A DNA stretch of 61,527 nt from Clostridiales bacterium (GCA_021202515.1 JAJQCW010000028.1:1-61527); one strand, 5' to 3'; shown: positions 6,806-15,211, counted from the first letter of the stretch. The notes: a model not told the origin generated them from the letters alone. A program made the numbers and translations.

Positions 6806-9505
6806 TTACCGCAGGACGGCGCCCAGCTCGCTCTCCAGAGCGGCCAGAACCGCCTTCACGTCCTCGTCGGCCTCTGCGTCGGTGAGGGTGCGGTCGTCGT
6901 GGCGCAGCTTCAGGGAGAAGGCCACGCTCTTCTTGTCGGCGGGGATGGGGTTGCCGGTGTAGATGTCGAACAGCTTGATGTCCCGCACCAGGCCCTTGCC
7001 GCTCTTGCGGATGCAGTTCTCCAGCGCCGCCACGGGGACGCTCTGGTCACAGACCACAGCGATATCCCGCTCCACGGCGGGGAACTTGGGCAGGGGCTGA
7101 TAGACGATGGTCTGGGGCCGGGCCTCCAGAATGGCGGCAAAGCTGATTTGCGCGGTGTAGACCGGCACCTCGGCCATGTTGTAATTCTTGCAGACCAGCG
7201 GGTGAATTTGCCCCATGACGCCGATTTCCTTACCGCCGATGGTCAGCGCGGCGCAGCGCCCGGGGTGGTAGGAGGGATCGTCGGTTTTGGCGGTGTACTG
7301 GACCTTTTTGATGCCGAAGGCGTCAAAAATGGTCTCCACGCAGCCCTTGAACTTGAAGAAGTCCATCAACGGGCCGTAGCAGCCCAGGGACAGCACCTGC
7401 CGCTCGTCGGCCAGGTCGCCGTCGGTGGGGAAGTAGACCCGCGCCAGCTCGTAGAGCCGGGCCACGGCATTGTGGTGGCTGTAGTTCCGGGCCAGCGTCT
7501 CCAGCATGGAGGGCAGGGCGGTGGTGCGCATAATGGAGGTGTCCTCGCCCAGGGGGTTCAGGATGCGGATGGAGTTCCGCAGGGGGGAGTCCTTGGGCAG
7601 ACGGATTTTGTCGTAGTAGGAGGGGGAGATGAAGGAGTAGGTCATGATCTCGTTGAAGCCTTGTCCCCGGCAGGTGGAACCGGCCAGGTCCTCCGCCATC
7701 TGCTTGGGGGTCAGACCGCCCCGGGTGGTCTCGCCCCGCATGAGGGTGGTGGGCAGGTTGTCGTAGCCGGTGAACCGGGCCACCTCCTCCGCGATGTCGG
7801 AGTAGTGGGCCACGTCGCTGCGCCAGGAGGGGACCACAAGGGTGTCGTCCTCCGTTAGCTGGAAGCCCAGGTGCAGCAGGATAGCGGTCATCTCCTCTTT
7901 GGAGAAGGCGGTCCCCAGCAGGCCGTTGATTTTGTCCGGCTCCAGCTTGACCAAAGTGGGCACGAAGTCCTGGGCCACCGCGTCGATGACGCCGTCCAGC
8001 ACCTCGCCGCAGCCCAGCAGCTCCACCAGCTCGCAGGCCCGCTGCACGGCGGGGAGGGTGTTCATGGGGTCCAGCCCCTTCTCGTACCGGCCGGAGGCCT
8101 CGGTGCGCATCCCCAGGGCCAGGGCGGTCTTGCGAACGGAAACGCCGTTGAAGTTGGCGGACTCAAAGAACACATCAGTGGTGCCGTCGGTGATCTCGGA
8201 GTTCTCGCCGCCCATGACGCCCGCCACGCAGATGGGCTTTTTCTCGTCGGCGATGACCAGCATACTTTCGCTGAGCTGATGGGGCTTGCCGTCCAGGGTG
8301 GTCATGTTCTCGCCGGGATAGGCCCGGCGGATGTTGATGTGGTGGCCCTCTACACAGGCGAAGTCAAAGGAGTGCATGGGCTGGCCGTACTCCAGCATGA
8401 CATAGTTGGTGATGTCCACGATGTTGTTGATGGGGCGCACGCCGGAGGCCCGCAGCCGTTCCCGCATCCACTTGGGGGAGGGGCCGATTTTCACGTTGCG
8501 CACCAGCCGCCCGCAGTACCGGGGGCAGAGGTCGCCGTCCAGAATGTCCACGTCGGCGTAGTCCAGAATGGAGTCGCCGCAGCCCTTGACCTCCGGCTCG
8601 TGGAGCTTCAACTCCTTGCCGAAGGTGACCGCGGCTTCCCGCGCCAGACCGATGACGCCCAGGCAGTCCGGGCGGTTGGGGGTGATTTCGTACTCCACCA
8701 CATGGTCGTCCAGCCCCAGCACGGTGGGGATGTCGTCGCCGGGCTTGCAGTCCTCGTCCAAAATGAAGATGCCGTCCTCGATGCAGTTGGGGAACTCCTT
8801 CTGCTGGGCGTGGAGGCCCGCCAGGGTCAGCACCTGGAGGGTCTTGGTGTCCACACAGATCATGTCGCCGGTGTGGATGTTGGCGCAGTTGGTGGTGACT
8901 TCCTTCTCGCCTTTGCCCCAGTCCACGGTGAGTTTATAGGTGGAATAGGCCACGGTTTCACAGGAGAGGACTTTGGCGGTGTACACCTTGCCGTAGATGC
9001 GCAGACCGGGCTGCACGTCCTTGGGGATGGAGGGCTTTTCGCCGGGAAGAACGTGATAGTCGCCCAGAATGGCCGCCGCCTGAATGGTGGCATAGGGGAA
9101 GTCACGGGTGTCCACCCCCAGCTCGGTCAGGGAGCAGAGCATACCGCAGGAGAGAACACCGCGGAGCTTGCCCTTGGTGATTTTGTGGCCGCCGGGGAGC
9201 AGGGAGTTGTGCTTGGCGACAGGCACCAGGTCGCCCACGTGGATGTTCCACGCGCCGGTGCAAATTTGGATCGGTTCCGCCTCGCCCACGTCGATTTGCG
9301 TGACCCACATGTGGTCGGAGTTGGGGTGCTTCTCCATGGTGAGGATCTTGCCCACCACGATATTTTTGAACTGGGCGCTCTGGTCCTCGATGGTCTCCAC
9401 CTTGGAGCCGGAGAGGGTCATGGCCTCAGAAAATTCCTTGTCGCTGATGTCGTTGACGGAGACACCGTCCACGAACTCGTTCAGCCATTTACGGGATAAA
9501 ATCAT
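6806..9505 (-). CDS. pheT: Phenylalanyl-tRNA synthetase beta subunit, with an inserted second OB-like domain
   Basis: An 899-residue beta subunit of the (alpha-beta)2 phenylalanyl-tRNA synthetase. It has the N-terminal tRNA-binding OB domain (about 40-240), the B3/B4 editing region with EITPNRPDCLGVIGLAREAA, the B5 domain and a C-terminal anticodon-binding domain ending KSVAFSLKLRHDDRTLT. Common bacterial PheT is about 790-810 residues. The extra 90-100 lie at about residues 131-240, between SCGMLCSLTELG and EDGIFILDED, and look like a second copy of the OB domain: NCANIHTGD repeats CTGAWNIHVGD. It lies 21 bases after pheS and is controlled by the same T-box. Confidence 0.95.
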   Translation of the reverse strand: MILSRKWLNEFVDGVSVNDISDKEFSEAMTLSGSKVETIEDQSAQFKNIVVGKILTMEKHPNSDHMWVTQIDVGEAEPIQICTGAWNIHVGDLVPVAKHNSLLPGGHKITKGKLRGVLSCGMLCSLTELGVDTRDFPYATIQAAAILGDYHVLPGEKPSIPKDVQPGLRIYGKVYTAKVLSCETVAYSTYKLTVDWGKGEKEVTTNCANIHTGDMICVDTKTLQVLTLAGLHAQQKEFPNCIEDGIFILDEDCKPGDDIPTVLGLDDHVVEYEITPNRPDCLGVIGLAREAAVTFGKELKLHEPEVKGCGDSILDYADVDILDGDLCPRYCGRLVRNVKIGPSPKWMRERLRASGVRPINNIVDITNYVMLEYGQPMHSFDFACVEGHHINIRRAYPGENMTTLDGKPHQLSESMLVIADEKKPICVAGVMGGENSEITDGTTDVFFESANFNGVSVRKTALALGMRTEASGRYEKGLDPMNTLPAVQRACELVELLGCGEVLDGVIDAVAQDFVPTLVKLEPDKINGLLGTAFSKEEMTAILLHLGFQLTEDDTLVVPSWRSDVAHYSDIAEEVARFTGYDNLPTTLMRGETTRGGLTPKQMAEDLAGSTCRGQGFNEIMTYSFISPSYYDKIRLPKDSPLRNSIRILNPLGEDTSIMRTTALPSMLETLARNYSHHNAVARLYELARVYFPTDGDLADERQVLSLGCYGPLMDFFKFKGCVETIFDAFGIKKVQYTAKTDDPSYHPGRCAALTIGGKEIGVMGQIHPLVCKNYNMAEVPVYTAQISFAAILEARPQTIVYQPLPKFPAVERDIAVVCDQSVPVAALENCIRKSGKGLVRDIKLFDIYTGNPIPADKKSVAFSLKLRHDDRTLTDAEADEDVKAVLAALESELGAVLR

Positions 9506-9526
9506 AGTAACTTACCTCACCTTTCC

Positions 9527-10576
9527 TTAAAACTGCTCCAGGAAGCGGACGTCGTTCTCAAAGCACAGCTTCAGGTTGTTGATGCCGAAGCGCATCATGG
9601 CCAGGCGCTCTACGCCCATGCCGAAGGCCCAGCCGGAGTACACGTCGGTGTCGATGCCGCAGCCCTCCAGCACCTTGGGGTGGATCATGCCGGCGCCCAG
9701 CACCTCGATCCAGCCCTCGCCCTTGCAGACGGGGCAGCCCTTGCCCTTGCAGGCGAAGCACTGTACGTCCACCTCGCAGGACGGCTCGGTGAAGGGGAAG
9801 TGATGGGGGCGGAACCGGGTCTGGGCCTCCTCCCCGTAGAGGCTCTTGACCACCTCGTTGAGGGTGCCTTTCAGGTCGGCCATGGTGACGCCTTTGTCCA
9901 CCACCATGCCCTCGATTTGGTGGAACATGGGGGAGTGGGTGGCGTCGGCCTCGTCCTTCCGGTAGACCCGGCCGGGGGCAATGATACGGATGGGGGGCTT
10001 CTGGGCCTCCATCACGCGGATCTGCATGGGAGAGGTCTGGGAGCGCAGCAGGACGGCATCGTTCTTGGGGTCGTCCTTGCCTGCGGTGATATAAAAGGTG
10101 TCGGTCCACTCCCGTCCGGGGTGGCCTTCCTCGGTGTTCAGCTTAGTGAAGTTGTAGGCGGCCAGCTCGATTTCCGGCCCCTCAGCCACCTGGAAGCCCA
10201 TGCCCGTGAAGATGTCCTTCATCTGGTCGATGACCAGGGTGATGGGGTGCGTGTGGCCCAAATCGGTCTTTTTACCGGGGATGGTCACGTCCACCGTCTC
10301 GGCGGCCAGCTTCGCGTTCAGGGCGGCCTCGGCCAGCACCTTGTTCTGGGCGGCGATGGCATCGGTCAGGGTGGCGCGGACCTCGTTGGCGATTTGCCCG
10401 ATGACGGGGCGCTCCTCGGCAGGCAGCTTGCCCATCTGCTTGAGGACGGCGGTCAGCTCGCCCTTTTTACCCAGGTACTTGACCCGGACCGCGTCCAGGT
10501 TCCCGGAGGCGCTGGTCTCCTGGATGGCGGCAAGGGCCTCCTCCTTGATCTTCGCCAGTTGCTCTTTCATTGCCAT
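9527..10576 (-). CDS. pheS: Phenylalanyl-tRNA synthetase alpha subunit
   Basis: A 349-residue catalytic subunit. An N-terminal coiled coil (about 1-90) is followed by the class II aminoacylation core: motif 2 around RIIAPGRVYRKDEADATHSPMFHQ and motif 3 GWAFGMGVERLAMMRFGI. Between them is a zinc-ribbon-like insert, CFACKGKGCPVCKG, with two CxxC pairs, also seen in other clostridial PheS. ATG 10576 lies 10 bases after AAGGAG. A T-box leader upstream makes expression depend on uncharged tRNA-Phe. Confidence 0.96.
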   Translation of the reverse strand: MAMKEQLAKIKEEALAAIQETSASGNLDAVRVKYLGKKGELTAVLKQMGKLPAEERPVIGQIANEVRATLTDAIAAQNKVLAEAALNAKLAAETVDVTIPGKKTDLGHTHPITLVIDQMKDIFTGMGFQVAEGPEIELAAYNFTKLNTEEGHPGREWTDTFYITAGKDDPKNDAVLLRSQTSPMQIRVMEAQKPPIRIIAPGRVYRKDEADATHSPMFHQIEGMVVDKGVTMADLKGTLNEVVKSLYGEEAQTRFRPHHFPFTEPSCEVDVQCFACKGKGCPVCKGEGWIEVLGAGMIHPKVLEGCGIDTDVYSGWAFGMGVERLAMMRFGINNLKLCFENDVRFLEQF

Positions 10577-10673
10577 ATTGCATCTGCTCCTTCTCTATGG
10601 TTGGCGTTTTTCAAATTGAAAATGAAACTGTGTTCCTGTTACATTGGACATGTGGGATTTTTCACGCCCAAGC

Positions 10674-10920
10674 GCAAAAAAAGAACCCTTCCCCCTGTCT
10701 GCAACAGGACGAAAGGCCACCCTTCCGCGGTACCACCCGCTTTTGCGGCGCAATGCCGCACACTTGAGACCCGATAACGGGGGCCGACCGTCCATATCTC
10801 CATGGCTGCTCCCAGGCGAACGGAGCGGCGCTTTTCCGTCTCTGCTTACAGCCGGTGACAGAGGCTCTCTGGCGAAAAGGGGGTGCCGCTCATCTTCCCA
10901 TTCTCAGCTTGTACCCAATA
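10674..10920 (-). promoter_or_regulatory. T-box leader specific for tRNA-Phe, upstream of pheST
   Basis: On the minus strand the leader contains the T-box GGGTGGTACCGCGG (10738-10725), which forms the antiterminator and binds the free CCA end of uncharged tRNA. Upstream is the stem I pattern AGAGAGCC and GGCTGTAAGC. In the specifier loop TTC (10820-10818) is followed by GCCTGGGAGC, and UUC is a Phe codon, matching the genes. The competing terminator is the stem CCTTTCGTCCTGT/ACAGGGGGAAGG (about 10716-10688) followed by TTTTTTT (10682-10676). Uncharged tRNA-Phe should stabilise the antiterminator and turn on pheS and pheT. Confidence 0.9.
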
Positions 10921-10949
10921 CTTATAACACATCTCAAAAAAACTTGCAA
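10921..10949 (-). promoter_or_regulatory. Promoter of the pheST T-box transcript
   Basis: On the minus strand, -35 TTGCAA (10949-10944) and -10 TATAAG (10926-10921) are 17 bp apart, directly upstream of the T-box leader. Confidence 0.6.
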
Positions 10950-10956
10950 GGGGAAA

Positions 10957-10985
10957 TTGCAATTTTCCCCGTAAGCTGATAAAGT
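10957..10985 (+). promoter_or_regulatory. Divergent promoter for the 11015 gene, with an overlapping inverted repeat
   Basis: -35 TTGCAA (10957-10962) and -10 TAAAGT (10980-10985) with 17 bp between them. The -35 is the centre of a near-perfect inverted repeat, GGGGAAATT/AATTTTCCCC (10950-10970), which could be an operator or a remnant of a stem. The two promoters of this divergent region are only a few bases apart. Confidence 0.45.
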
Positions 10986-11014
10986 AGAGGGAGAAACAAA
11001 CGGAGGCGGTTTTT

Positions 11015-11401
11015 ATGATAAGCGTTATCATTACGATTTTGGCCTTTTGGTATTGGCCGTCCAGAGACCTGCGGAAGGTGCGGGCCGTCAAGGGCATCGG
11101 CCTGAACGAGGACGCCCGGCTGGATGAGGCCACGGTGGAGGGCTGGAAAGCCGGGCGCATCCGGGCCAAAAAGCTGTGGGCGGGCTTCGGCACCCTGATC
11201 ATCACCGGGGCCATGCTCAACTGGGTGGTGGACACCTTCTGGGTGGAGGACGGCATGACCCCCGACGCGACGCTGGCGACGGTATTCACCTACATCGAGC
11301 TGGTGCTCATCGGCATTGGGCTGCTGGGCTGGCTGGGCAGCCTCATTTACAGTGGCCGCAACAACAAAAAGTACCTGGGTCAACTGCGGGTGACGATGTG
11401 A
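11015..11401 (+). CDS. Small membrane protein of unknown function
   Basis: A 128-residue protein with three hydrophobic segments: the N-terminus (1-14), about 57-75 (GTLIITGAMLNWVVDTFW) and about 88-112. Between the first two is a charged cytoplasmic-looking stretch. I do not recognise the family. RBS GGAGG at about 11000 supports the ATG. Its stop overlaps the GTG start of nnrD by four bases (GTGA), so the two are translationally coupled. Nothing indicates a specific role. Confidence 0.75.
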   Translation: MISVIITILAFWYWPSRDLRKVRAVKGIGLNEDARLDEATVEGWKAGRIRAKKLWAGFGTLIITGAMLNWVVDTFWVEDGMTPDATLATVFTYIELVLIGIGLLGWLGSLIYSGRNNKKYLGQLRVTM

Positions 11402-12267
11402 ACGCGCCAGTGGAGCTGAATCAGTCGGTGGTAAAAAACTGGCTCCCCGCCCGCCCGGAGGAAGGGCACAAGGGTACCTTCGGCAAAGTGGACATCGTGG
11501 CGGGCTGCGAGGGCTACACCGGTGCGCCGGTGCTGGCGGCAAGGGCCGCCGTCCGGGGCGGCACCGGGCTGGTCTTTTTGCAGGTGCCCCGCTGTGTCTA
11601 CCCCATCATTGCCGTCAAGTGCGACGAGGCCATGCCCACCCCACTGCCCGACCAGGGGGGCAAGCTGGGGGCGGAGGCTTTGCCGCTGATTTTGGAGCGG
11701 GCACAGGGCTGCGACGCGGTGCTGCTCGGCCCCGGCCTGGGCCGCAGCGAGGAATCGGACCAACTGGCGCAGGAAGTGGCAAAAACCCTCGAAAAGCCCC
11801 TTGTGCTGGACGCGGATGGTCTAAACGCCGTCAGCGGGCATATATCTATCCTGCGGGGGCGGAAAGGCCCCACCGTGCTGACCCCCCACGATGGGGAGTT
11901 TGCCCGGCTCACCGGCCACTGGCCGGGGAAGGACCGCCAGGCCGAAGCGCTGGCTCTGGCGGAGCAGACTGGGGCTGTGGTGGTGCTCAAGGGCCACCGC
12001 ACCGTCATCGCGGAGCCGGGCGGTTCGCTGTGCGTCAACACCACCGGCAACGCGGGCATGGCGAAGGGGGGCAGCGGCGACGTGCTGGCGGGGCTGACCG
12101 TCTCCCTGCTGGCCCAGAGGATGAGCGCCTTCCACGCGGCGGCAGCGGCGGTCTGGGTCCACGGCAGAGCCGGGGACCTGTGCCGGGACGAGCTGGGAGA
12201 GCGGGCCATGACCCCCAGCGACCTGATTTCCCACTTGAGTGCTGTTCTGAAACCGCTGGAAAAATAG
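11398..12267 (+). CDS. nnrD: ADP-dependent NAD(P)H-hydrate dehydratase
   Basis: A 289-residue carbohydrate-kinase-fold enzyme that repairs NADHX and NADPHX by dehydration at the expense of ADP. Family motifs present are GHKGTFGKVDIVAG at the N-terminus, GPGLGRSEES, LDADGLNAV, TPHDGEFARL and the nucleotide-binding GNAGMAKGGSGDVLAG. The epimerase domain (NnrE/YjeF N), often fused in bacteria, is absent, so it must act with a separate epimerase or alone. The start is GTG 11398, set by the four-base overlap with the preceding stop. A lipoprotein gene follows after 11 bases. Confidence 0.92.
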   Translation: MNAPVELNQSVVKNWLPARPEEGHKGTFGKVDIVAGCEGYTGAPVLAARAAVRGGTGLVFLQVPRCVYPIIAVKCDEAMPTPLPDQGGKLGAEALPLILERAQGCDAVLLGPGLGRSEESDQLAQEVAKTLEKPLVLDADGLNAVSGHISILRGRKGPTVLTPHDGEFARLTGHWPGKDRQAEALALAEQTGAVVVLKGHRTVIAEPGGSLCVNTTGNAGMAKGGSGDVLAGLTVSLLAQRMSAFHAAAAAVWVHGRAGDLCRDELGERAMTPSDLISHLSAVLKPLEK

Positions 12268-12278
12268 GAGAAACGCAA

Positions 12279-12881
12279 ATGCACCTGAAACAGGGTGTAC
12301 AAAGGATAAGTTTTGTGGTATTCTTTTTGCTCAGTCTGCTGCTGAGCGGCTGCGGCGGGGCCTCCGGGCCGGAGGACGCGGTGCGGGAGATGCGCACCCT
12401 CTACCAGAATACGGAGAGCGTCTCTGGCGTGGCGGACATCACCGCCGACTACGGTCAGCGGGTCTACACCTACACCGCCGCGGTGGAGGGGACCGTCTCC
12501 GCCGGGACGCTGACGGTGCAATCCCCGGAGAACATCGCCGGGACGGTGATTCAGTGGGCGGAGGACGCGACTGCCCTGACCTACGAGGAAACCACCTTGG
12601 AGACCGGCGCGCTCAGCGACAGCGGCCTTTCTCCCGCCGACGCCATCCCCGCTGTGCTGGCCTCCTGCCGGGCCGGGGCGCTGGTGGAGTGTGCCTGGGA
12701 GGAGGACGGCGGAGTTCTCTATGCCGAGTTGGAGAACCCGGAGGACGAAAGCGTCACCGTCTCCTGCTGGTTCGACGCGGAAAATTACGTCCTCCAGCGC
12801 ACAGAGCTGGCGGAGGACGGGACCACCGTGCTGACGCTGGTGTTCTCCGACTTCGGCATTACGCTGGCCGCGGATGAGTGA
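12279..12881 (+). CDS. Lipoprotein, likely in the YdcC/LolA-like position before alr
   Basis: A 200-residue secreted lipoprotein. The signal peptide (1-21) ends in the lipobox LLSGC, so Cys22 should be lipidated. The mature part is a beta-rich domain with repeated short strands (SGVADITADYGQRVYTYTAAVEG), consistent with the LolA-like fold of firmicute lipoproteins such as YdcC, which lies directly before alr in Bacillus. Start ATG 12279, with GGAG overlapping the nnrD stop. Family assignment relies on position and architecture; no catalytic motif is expected. Confidence 0.75.
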   Translation: MHLKQGVQRISFVVFFLLSLLLSGCGGASGPEDAVREMRTLYQNTESVSGVADITADYGQRVYTYTAAVEGTVSAGTLTVQSPENIAGTVIQWAEDATALTYEETTLETGALSDSGLSPADAIPAVLASCRAGALVECAWEEDGGVLYAELENPEDESVTVSCWFDAENYVLQRTELAEDGTTVLTLVFSDFGITLAADE

Positions 12882-12982
12882 GTAGTGGTCAGTGGTTAGG
12901 AGCTAGACTACAGTGACACAGTGAAAAAAGTTTGTATTATGGCGCGATTCTTCGCGCCAGGTTTAACAGTTTCATGAACCTC

Positions 12983-13052
12983 TGTAGGGGCGGCCCTTGG
13001 CCGCCCGGTCAATCCGCCTGCTTACCCAGGGCGGCCACGGGCCGCCCCTACA
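12983..13052. repeat. GC-rich palindromic repeat, copy A1
   Basis: A 70-bp element: left end TGTAGGGGCGGCCCTTGGCC, right end GGCCACGGGCCGCCCCTACA, with about 25 variable bases between. The ends are inverted copies of each other and contain smaller GGCC palindromes. Five further copies occur at 15142, 24743 (half), 29542, 30607 and 40919. Confidence 0.9.
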
Positions 13053-13108
13053 ATAGGGCAGAGCAAAAGGACAACAACGTGTTACAACGAAAGAAGCGAG
13101 ACGATACT

Positions 13109-14242
13109 ATGAAAAACTACTTCGGCGGCGAAACGGAACGGAGCTGGGCGGAGGTCCACCTGGACCGGCTGGCCTGGAACTATCACCGCCTGCGGGAGGT
13201 CGCTCCCCACAGCAAATTTATGGGCCTGGTGAAGGCCGATGCCTACGGCCACGGAGCCGTCCGGGTGGCCCAAAAGCTGGAGGAACTGGGGGCGGACTAC
13301 CTGGCGGTGGCTTATCTGGCGGAGGCCCTGGAGCTGCGGGAGGCGGGGGTCACGCTGCCCATCCTCATCCTGGGCTATACCCCGGTGGGGGACACCCCGG
13401 CCCTGCTGAAATACCACATCACTCAGACCATCTACGACCCGGAGCTGGCGAAGGCGTTCTCTCAGGCGGCGCTGGCGGCAGGGGGGCGGCTGCGCTGCCA
13501 CTTGAAAGCGGACACCGGCATGAGCCGCCTGGGCATCCTGTGCCGGGAGGAGGACATGGACCAGGCGGCGGACACCCTGGCGGAGATGTACCGGCTGCCG
13601 GGGCTGGAGGTGGAGGGTATTTACCAGCACTTCGCCGACGCGGACACCAGCCCGGAATACTCTGAGCTGCAAATCAGGCGCTACAACGCTCTGCTCCGCG
13701 CCCTGGAAGAGCGGGGCTGCACCTTCGCCCTGCGGCACTGCTGCGCCGGAGCCGCCACCTTAAACTATCCCCAGGCCCACTACGACATGGTGCGCCCCGG
13801 CATCCTGCTCTACGGATACTCCCCCGACCACGCCTGCGACGGAATGATCGACGTGAAGCCGGTGATGGAGGTCAAGAGCCGGGTGGCCTCGGTGAAGCGG
13901 CTGCCCAAAGGCACCTGCGTCAGCTATGGCCGCACCTACACTCTGGAACGGGACAGCGTGGTGGCGGCGGTGGCCATGGGCTACGCCGACGGTTTGCCCC
14001 GGCTGCTCTCCAACCGGCAGAGCTTCCTCATCCGGGGACGGACCGTCCCCCAAATTGGCCGGGTGTGCATGGATATGTGCATGGTGGACGTGACCGACCT
14101 GCCGGACGTGGCGGTGGGGGACCAGGTGACCATCTTCGGGGACGGCTGCTCCCTCCAGGACAAGGCCGACGAGATGGGGACCATCACCTATGAGCTGCTG
14201 TGCCGTATCGCGCCCCGTGTGCCGAGGGTGTACGTGGAATAA
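13109..14242 (+). CDS. alr: Alanine racemase
   Basis: A 377-residue PLP enzyme that makes D-alanine for the cell wall. The PLP lysine is Lys42 in VKADAYGHG and the second catalytic base is Tyr273 in SYGRTY. The C-terminal beta domain ends with GRVCMDMCMVDVTDLPDV. Upstream is nnrD and a lipoprotein, downstream a mazF gene, as in the classical alr neighbourhood of Firmicutes. The chosen ATG 13109 gives normal length; the ribosome site (AAAGAAG) is weak and the upstream space is filled by repeat A1. Longer in-frame starts would include repeat sequence and are unlikely. Confidence 0.95.
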   Translation: MKNYFGGETERSWAEVHLDRLAWNYHRLREVAPHSKFMGLVKADAYGHGAVRVAQKLEELGADYLAVAYLAEALELREAGVTLPILILGYTPVGDTPALLKYHITQTIYDPELAKAFSQAALAAGGRLRCHLKADTGMSRLGILCREEDMDQAADTLAEMYRLPGLEVEGIYQHFADADTSPEYSELQIRRYNALLRALEERGCTFALRHCCAGAATLNYPQAHYDMVRPGILLYGYSPDHACDGMIDVKPVMEVKSRVASVKRLPKGTCVSYGRTYTLERDSVVAAVAMGYADGLPRLLSNRQSFLIRGRTVPQIGRVCMDMCMVDVTDLPDVAVGDQVTIFGDGCSLQDKADEMGTITYELLCRIAPRVPRVYVE

Positions 14243-14280
14243 TTTGCAATTTGCAATTAGCAATGTGCAATGAGCAATGG
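14241..14280. repeat. GCAATnn heptamer run, site B1
   Basis: Five successive 7-base units of the form GCAAT plus two variable bases (TT, TA, GT, GA, GG), starting at the alr stop codon. The family continues at 14484 and at ten more sites. Confidence 0.85.
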
Positions 14281-14350
14281 ATAGGGGCAGGAAAACACGT
14301 AGGAATATTCCGCCCGCTGCAAATGAAACAATAACCAAATGACACGCAAT

Positions 14351-14452
14351 ATCCCCCTTGCCTCCCCTGAAAGGGCAGGGAGCGAAGCGGAAGTGCCGCT
14401 TGACGGCGGAGGGGGACCATGCGAAGCATGGTGGAGGGGTTTCCCGCTGGAT
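14351..14452. repeat. CCCCTCC-ended intergenic element, copy C1
   Basis: About 100 bp. It shares CTTGCCTCCCCTGAAAGGGC, then GGAAGTGCCGCTTGACGGCG, with copies at 16705, 28581, 34551, 39756 and 44256. It also contains the ACCATGCGAAGCATGGT palindrome, as does copy C4. Confidence 0.85.
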
Positions 14453-14483
14453 TTACAGACAAGGCCGATTCAAAGGGATAATC

Positions 14484-14510
14484 AAATTAGCAATTAGCAA
14501 TTAGCAATGG
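14484..14510. repeat. GCAATnn heptamer run, site B2
   Basis: Three or four units in the same orientation as B1. Together the two runs flank element C1, so the alr-mazF gap is almost entirely repeat sequence. Confidence 0.8.
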
Positions 14511-14640
14511 CTGGGGTTTGAGCGCCATTCCCTAGGAACCGACGCAAACTGGTACAAAGTCGAAGGCTGTCGCATAGGCTGGAGTGGTTCTTCCGCCGGG
14601 AGGGTATATTTCGGCGGAGACCGTGGGAAAATGAGAGTGA

Positions 14641-14669
14641 CCTGTTACATAAGATTGCACTGTAACAGG
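14641..14669. promoter_or_regulatory. Perfect inverted repeat upstream of mazF (possible operator or leader hairpin)
   Basis: Arms CCTGTTACA (14641-14649) and TGTAACAGG (14661-14669) with 11 bases between, ending 27 bases before the mazF start. The position suits an operator or an RNA hairpin in the mazF leader. No factor can be named. Confidence 0.45.
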
Positions 14670-14696
14670 GAACCATTTACTGCGGAGTGTGAGAAC

Positions 14697-15059
14697 GTGG
14701 ATACCAGTGTCAGAAGAGGAGATATTTTTTACGCCGACCTCAGCCCTGTGGTGGGCAGCGAGCAGGGCGGCATCCGCCCGGTGCTCATCATCCAGAACGA
14801 CATGGGCAACCGGCACAGCCCTACCGTCATTGCGGCGGCCATCACGTCCCAGATGAACAAAGCCAAGCTGCCCACCCACATCGAGCTGATCGACCAGCAC
14901 TGCGGTCTGACTCGGGACTCGGTGGTGCTGTTGGAACAGATCCGCACCCTGGACAAACGGCGGCTCCGGGAACGCATGGGCCACTTGGAGGGCGAGATGA
15001 TGGACCAGGTGGACCGGGCCATCGCCGTCAGCTTCGGCATCCAGCCCCGGCTCATCTGA
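14697..15059 (+). CDS. mazF: MazF/PemK-family toxin (EndoA-like mRNA interferase), no MazE beside it
   Basis: A 120-residue PemK/MazF protein, the ribosome-independent RNase that cuts single-stranded mRNA at short sites. It carries the conserved start [20 protein letters not shown] and [10 protein letters not shown], then [10 protein letters not shown], and [13 protein letters not shown], close to Bacillus EndoA. I chose GTG 14697, which lies about 10 bases after CGGAG; an ATG at 14631 would add 22 unlikely residues crossing the inverted repeat. In Bacillus the order is alr-mazE-mazF. Here the space where mazE would lie (14243-14696) holds only repeats, so the antitoxin is missing or elsewhere. 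Confidence 0.9.
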   Translation: MDTSVRRGDIFYADLSPVVGSEQGGIRPVLIIQNDMGNRHSPTVIAAAITSQMNKAKLPTHIELIDQHCGLTRDSVVLLEQIRTLDKRRLRERMGHLEGEMMDQVDRAIAVSFGIQPRLI

Positions 15060-15075
15060 AACGAAACCCAAAACA

Positions 15076-15110
15076 GGCAGGACAGCTCAGCGCTGCCCTG
15101 CCGTTTTTTT
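15076..15110 (+). terminator. Terminator of mazF
   Basis: An 11-bp stem, GGCAGGACAGC with GCTGCCCTGCC (15076-15086 and 15092-15102, one mismatch), followed by TTTTTTT (15104-15110), 16 bases after the mazF stop. Confidence 0.85.
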
Positions 15111-15141
15111 GTTATTTGGTTCTCCCTTGTGCCGTCGAATG

Positions 15142-15211
15142 TGTAGGGGCGGCCCGTGGCCGCCCGCAAAAACCACCTGCTTGCCCAGGGCGGCCGAGGG
15201 CCGCCCATGCA
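15142..15211. repeat. GC-rich palindromic repeat, copy A2
   Basis: A 70-bp copy of the A family with ends TGTAGGGGCGGCC and GGGCCGCCCATGCA; the last bases have drifted from the usual CCCCTACA. Confidence 0.85.

Noticed and set aside
12983-13052. Family A repeat as an intrinsic terminator
   Set aside because: The stem is strong but no T run follows in any copy, and copies also lie in a likely leader (ilvA). Some transcription effect is possible but not shown.
12932-13108. Longer alanine racemase start at 12932
   Set aside because: The extra 59 residues would be translated from repeat A1 and match nothing in Alr.
14241-14510. Heptamer runs as a CRISPR array
   Set aside because: Units are 7 bases in direct tandem with no spacers, and no cas gene is present.
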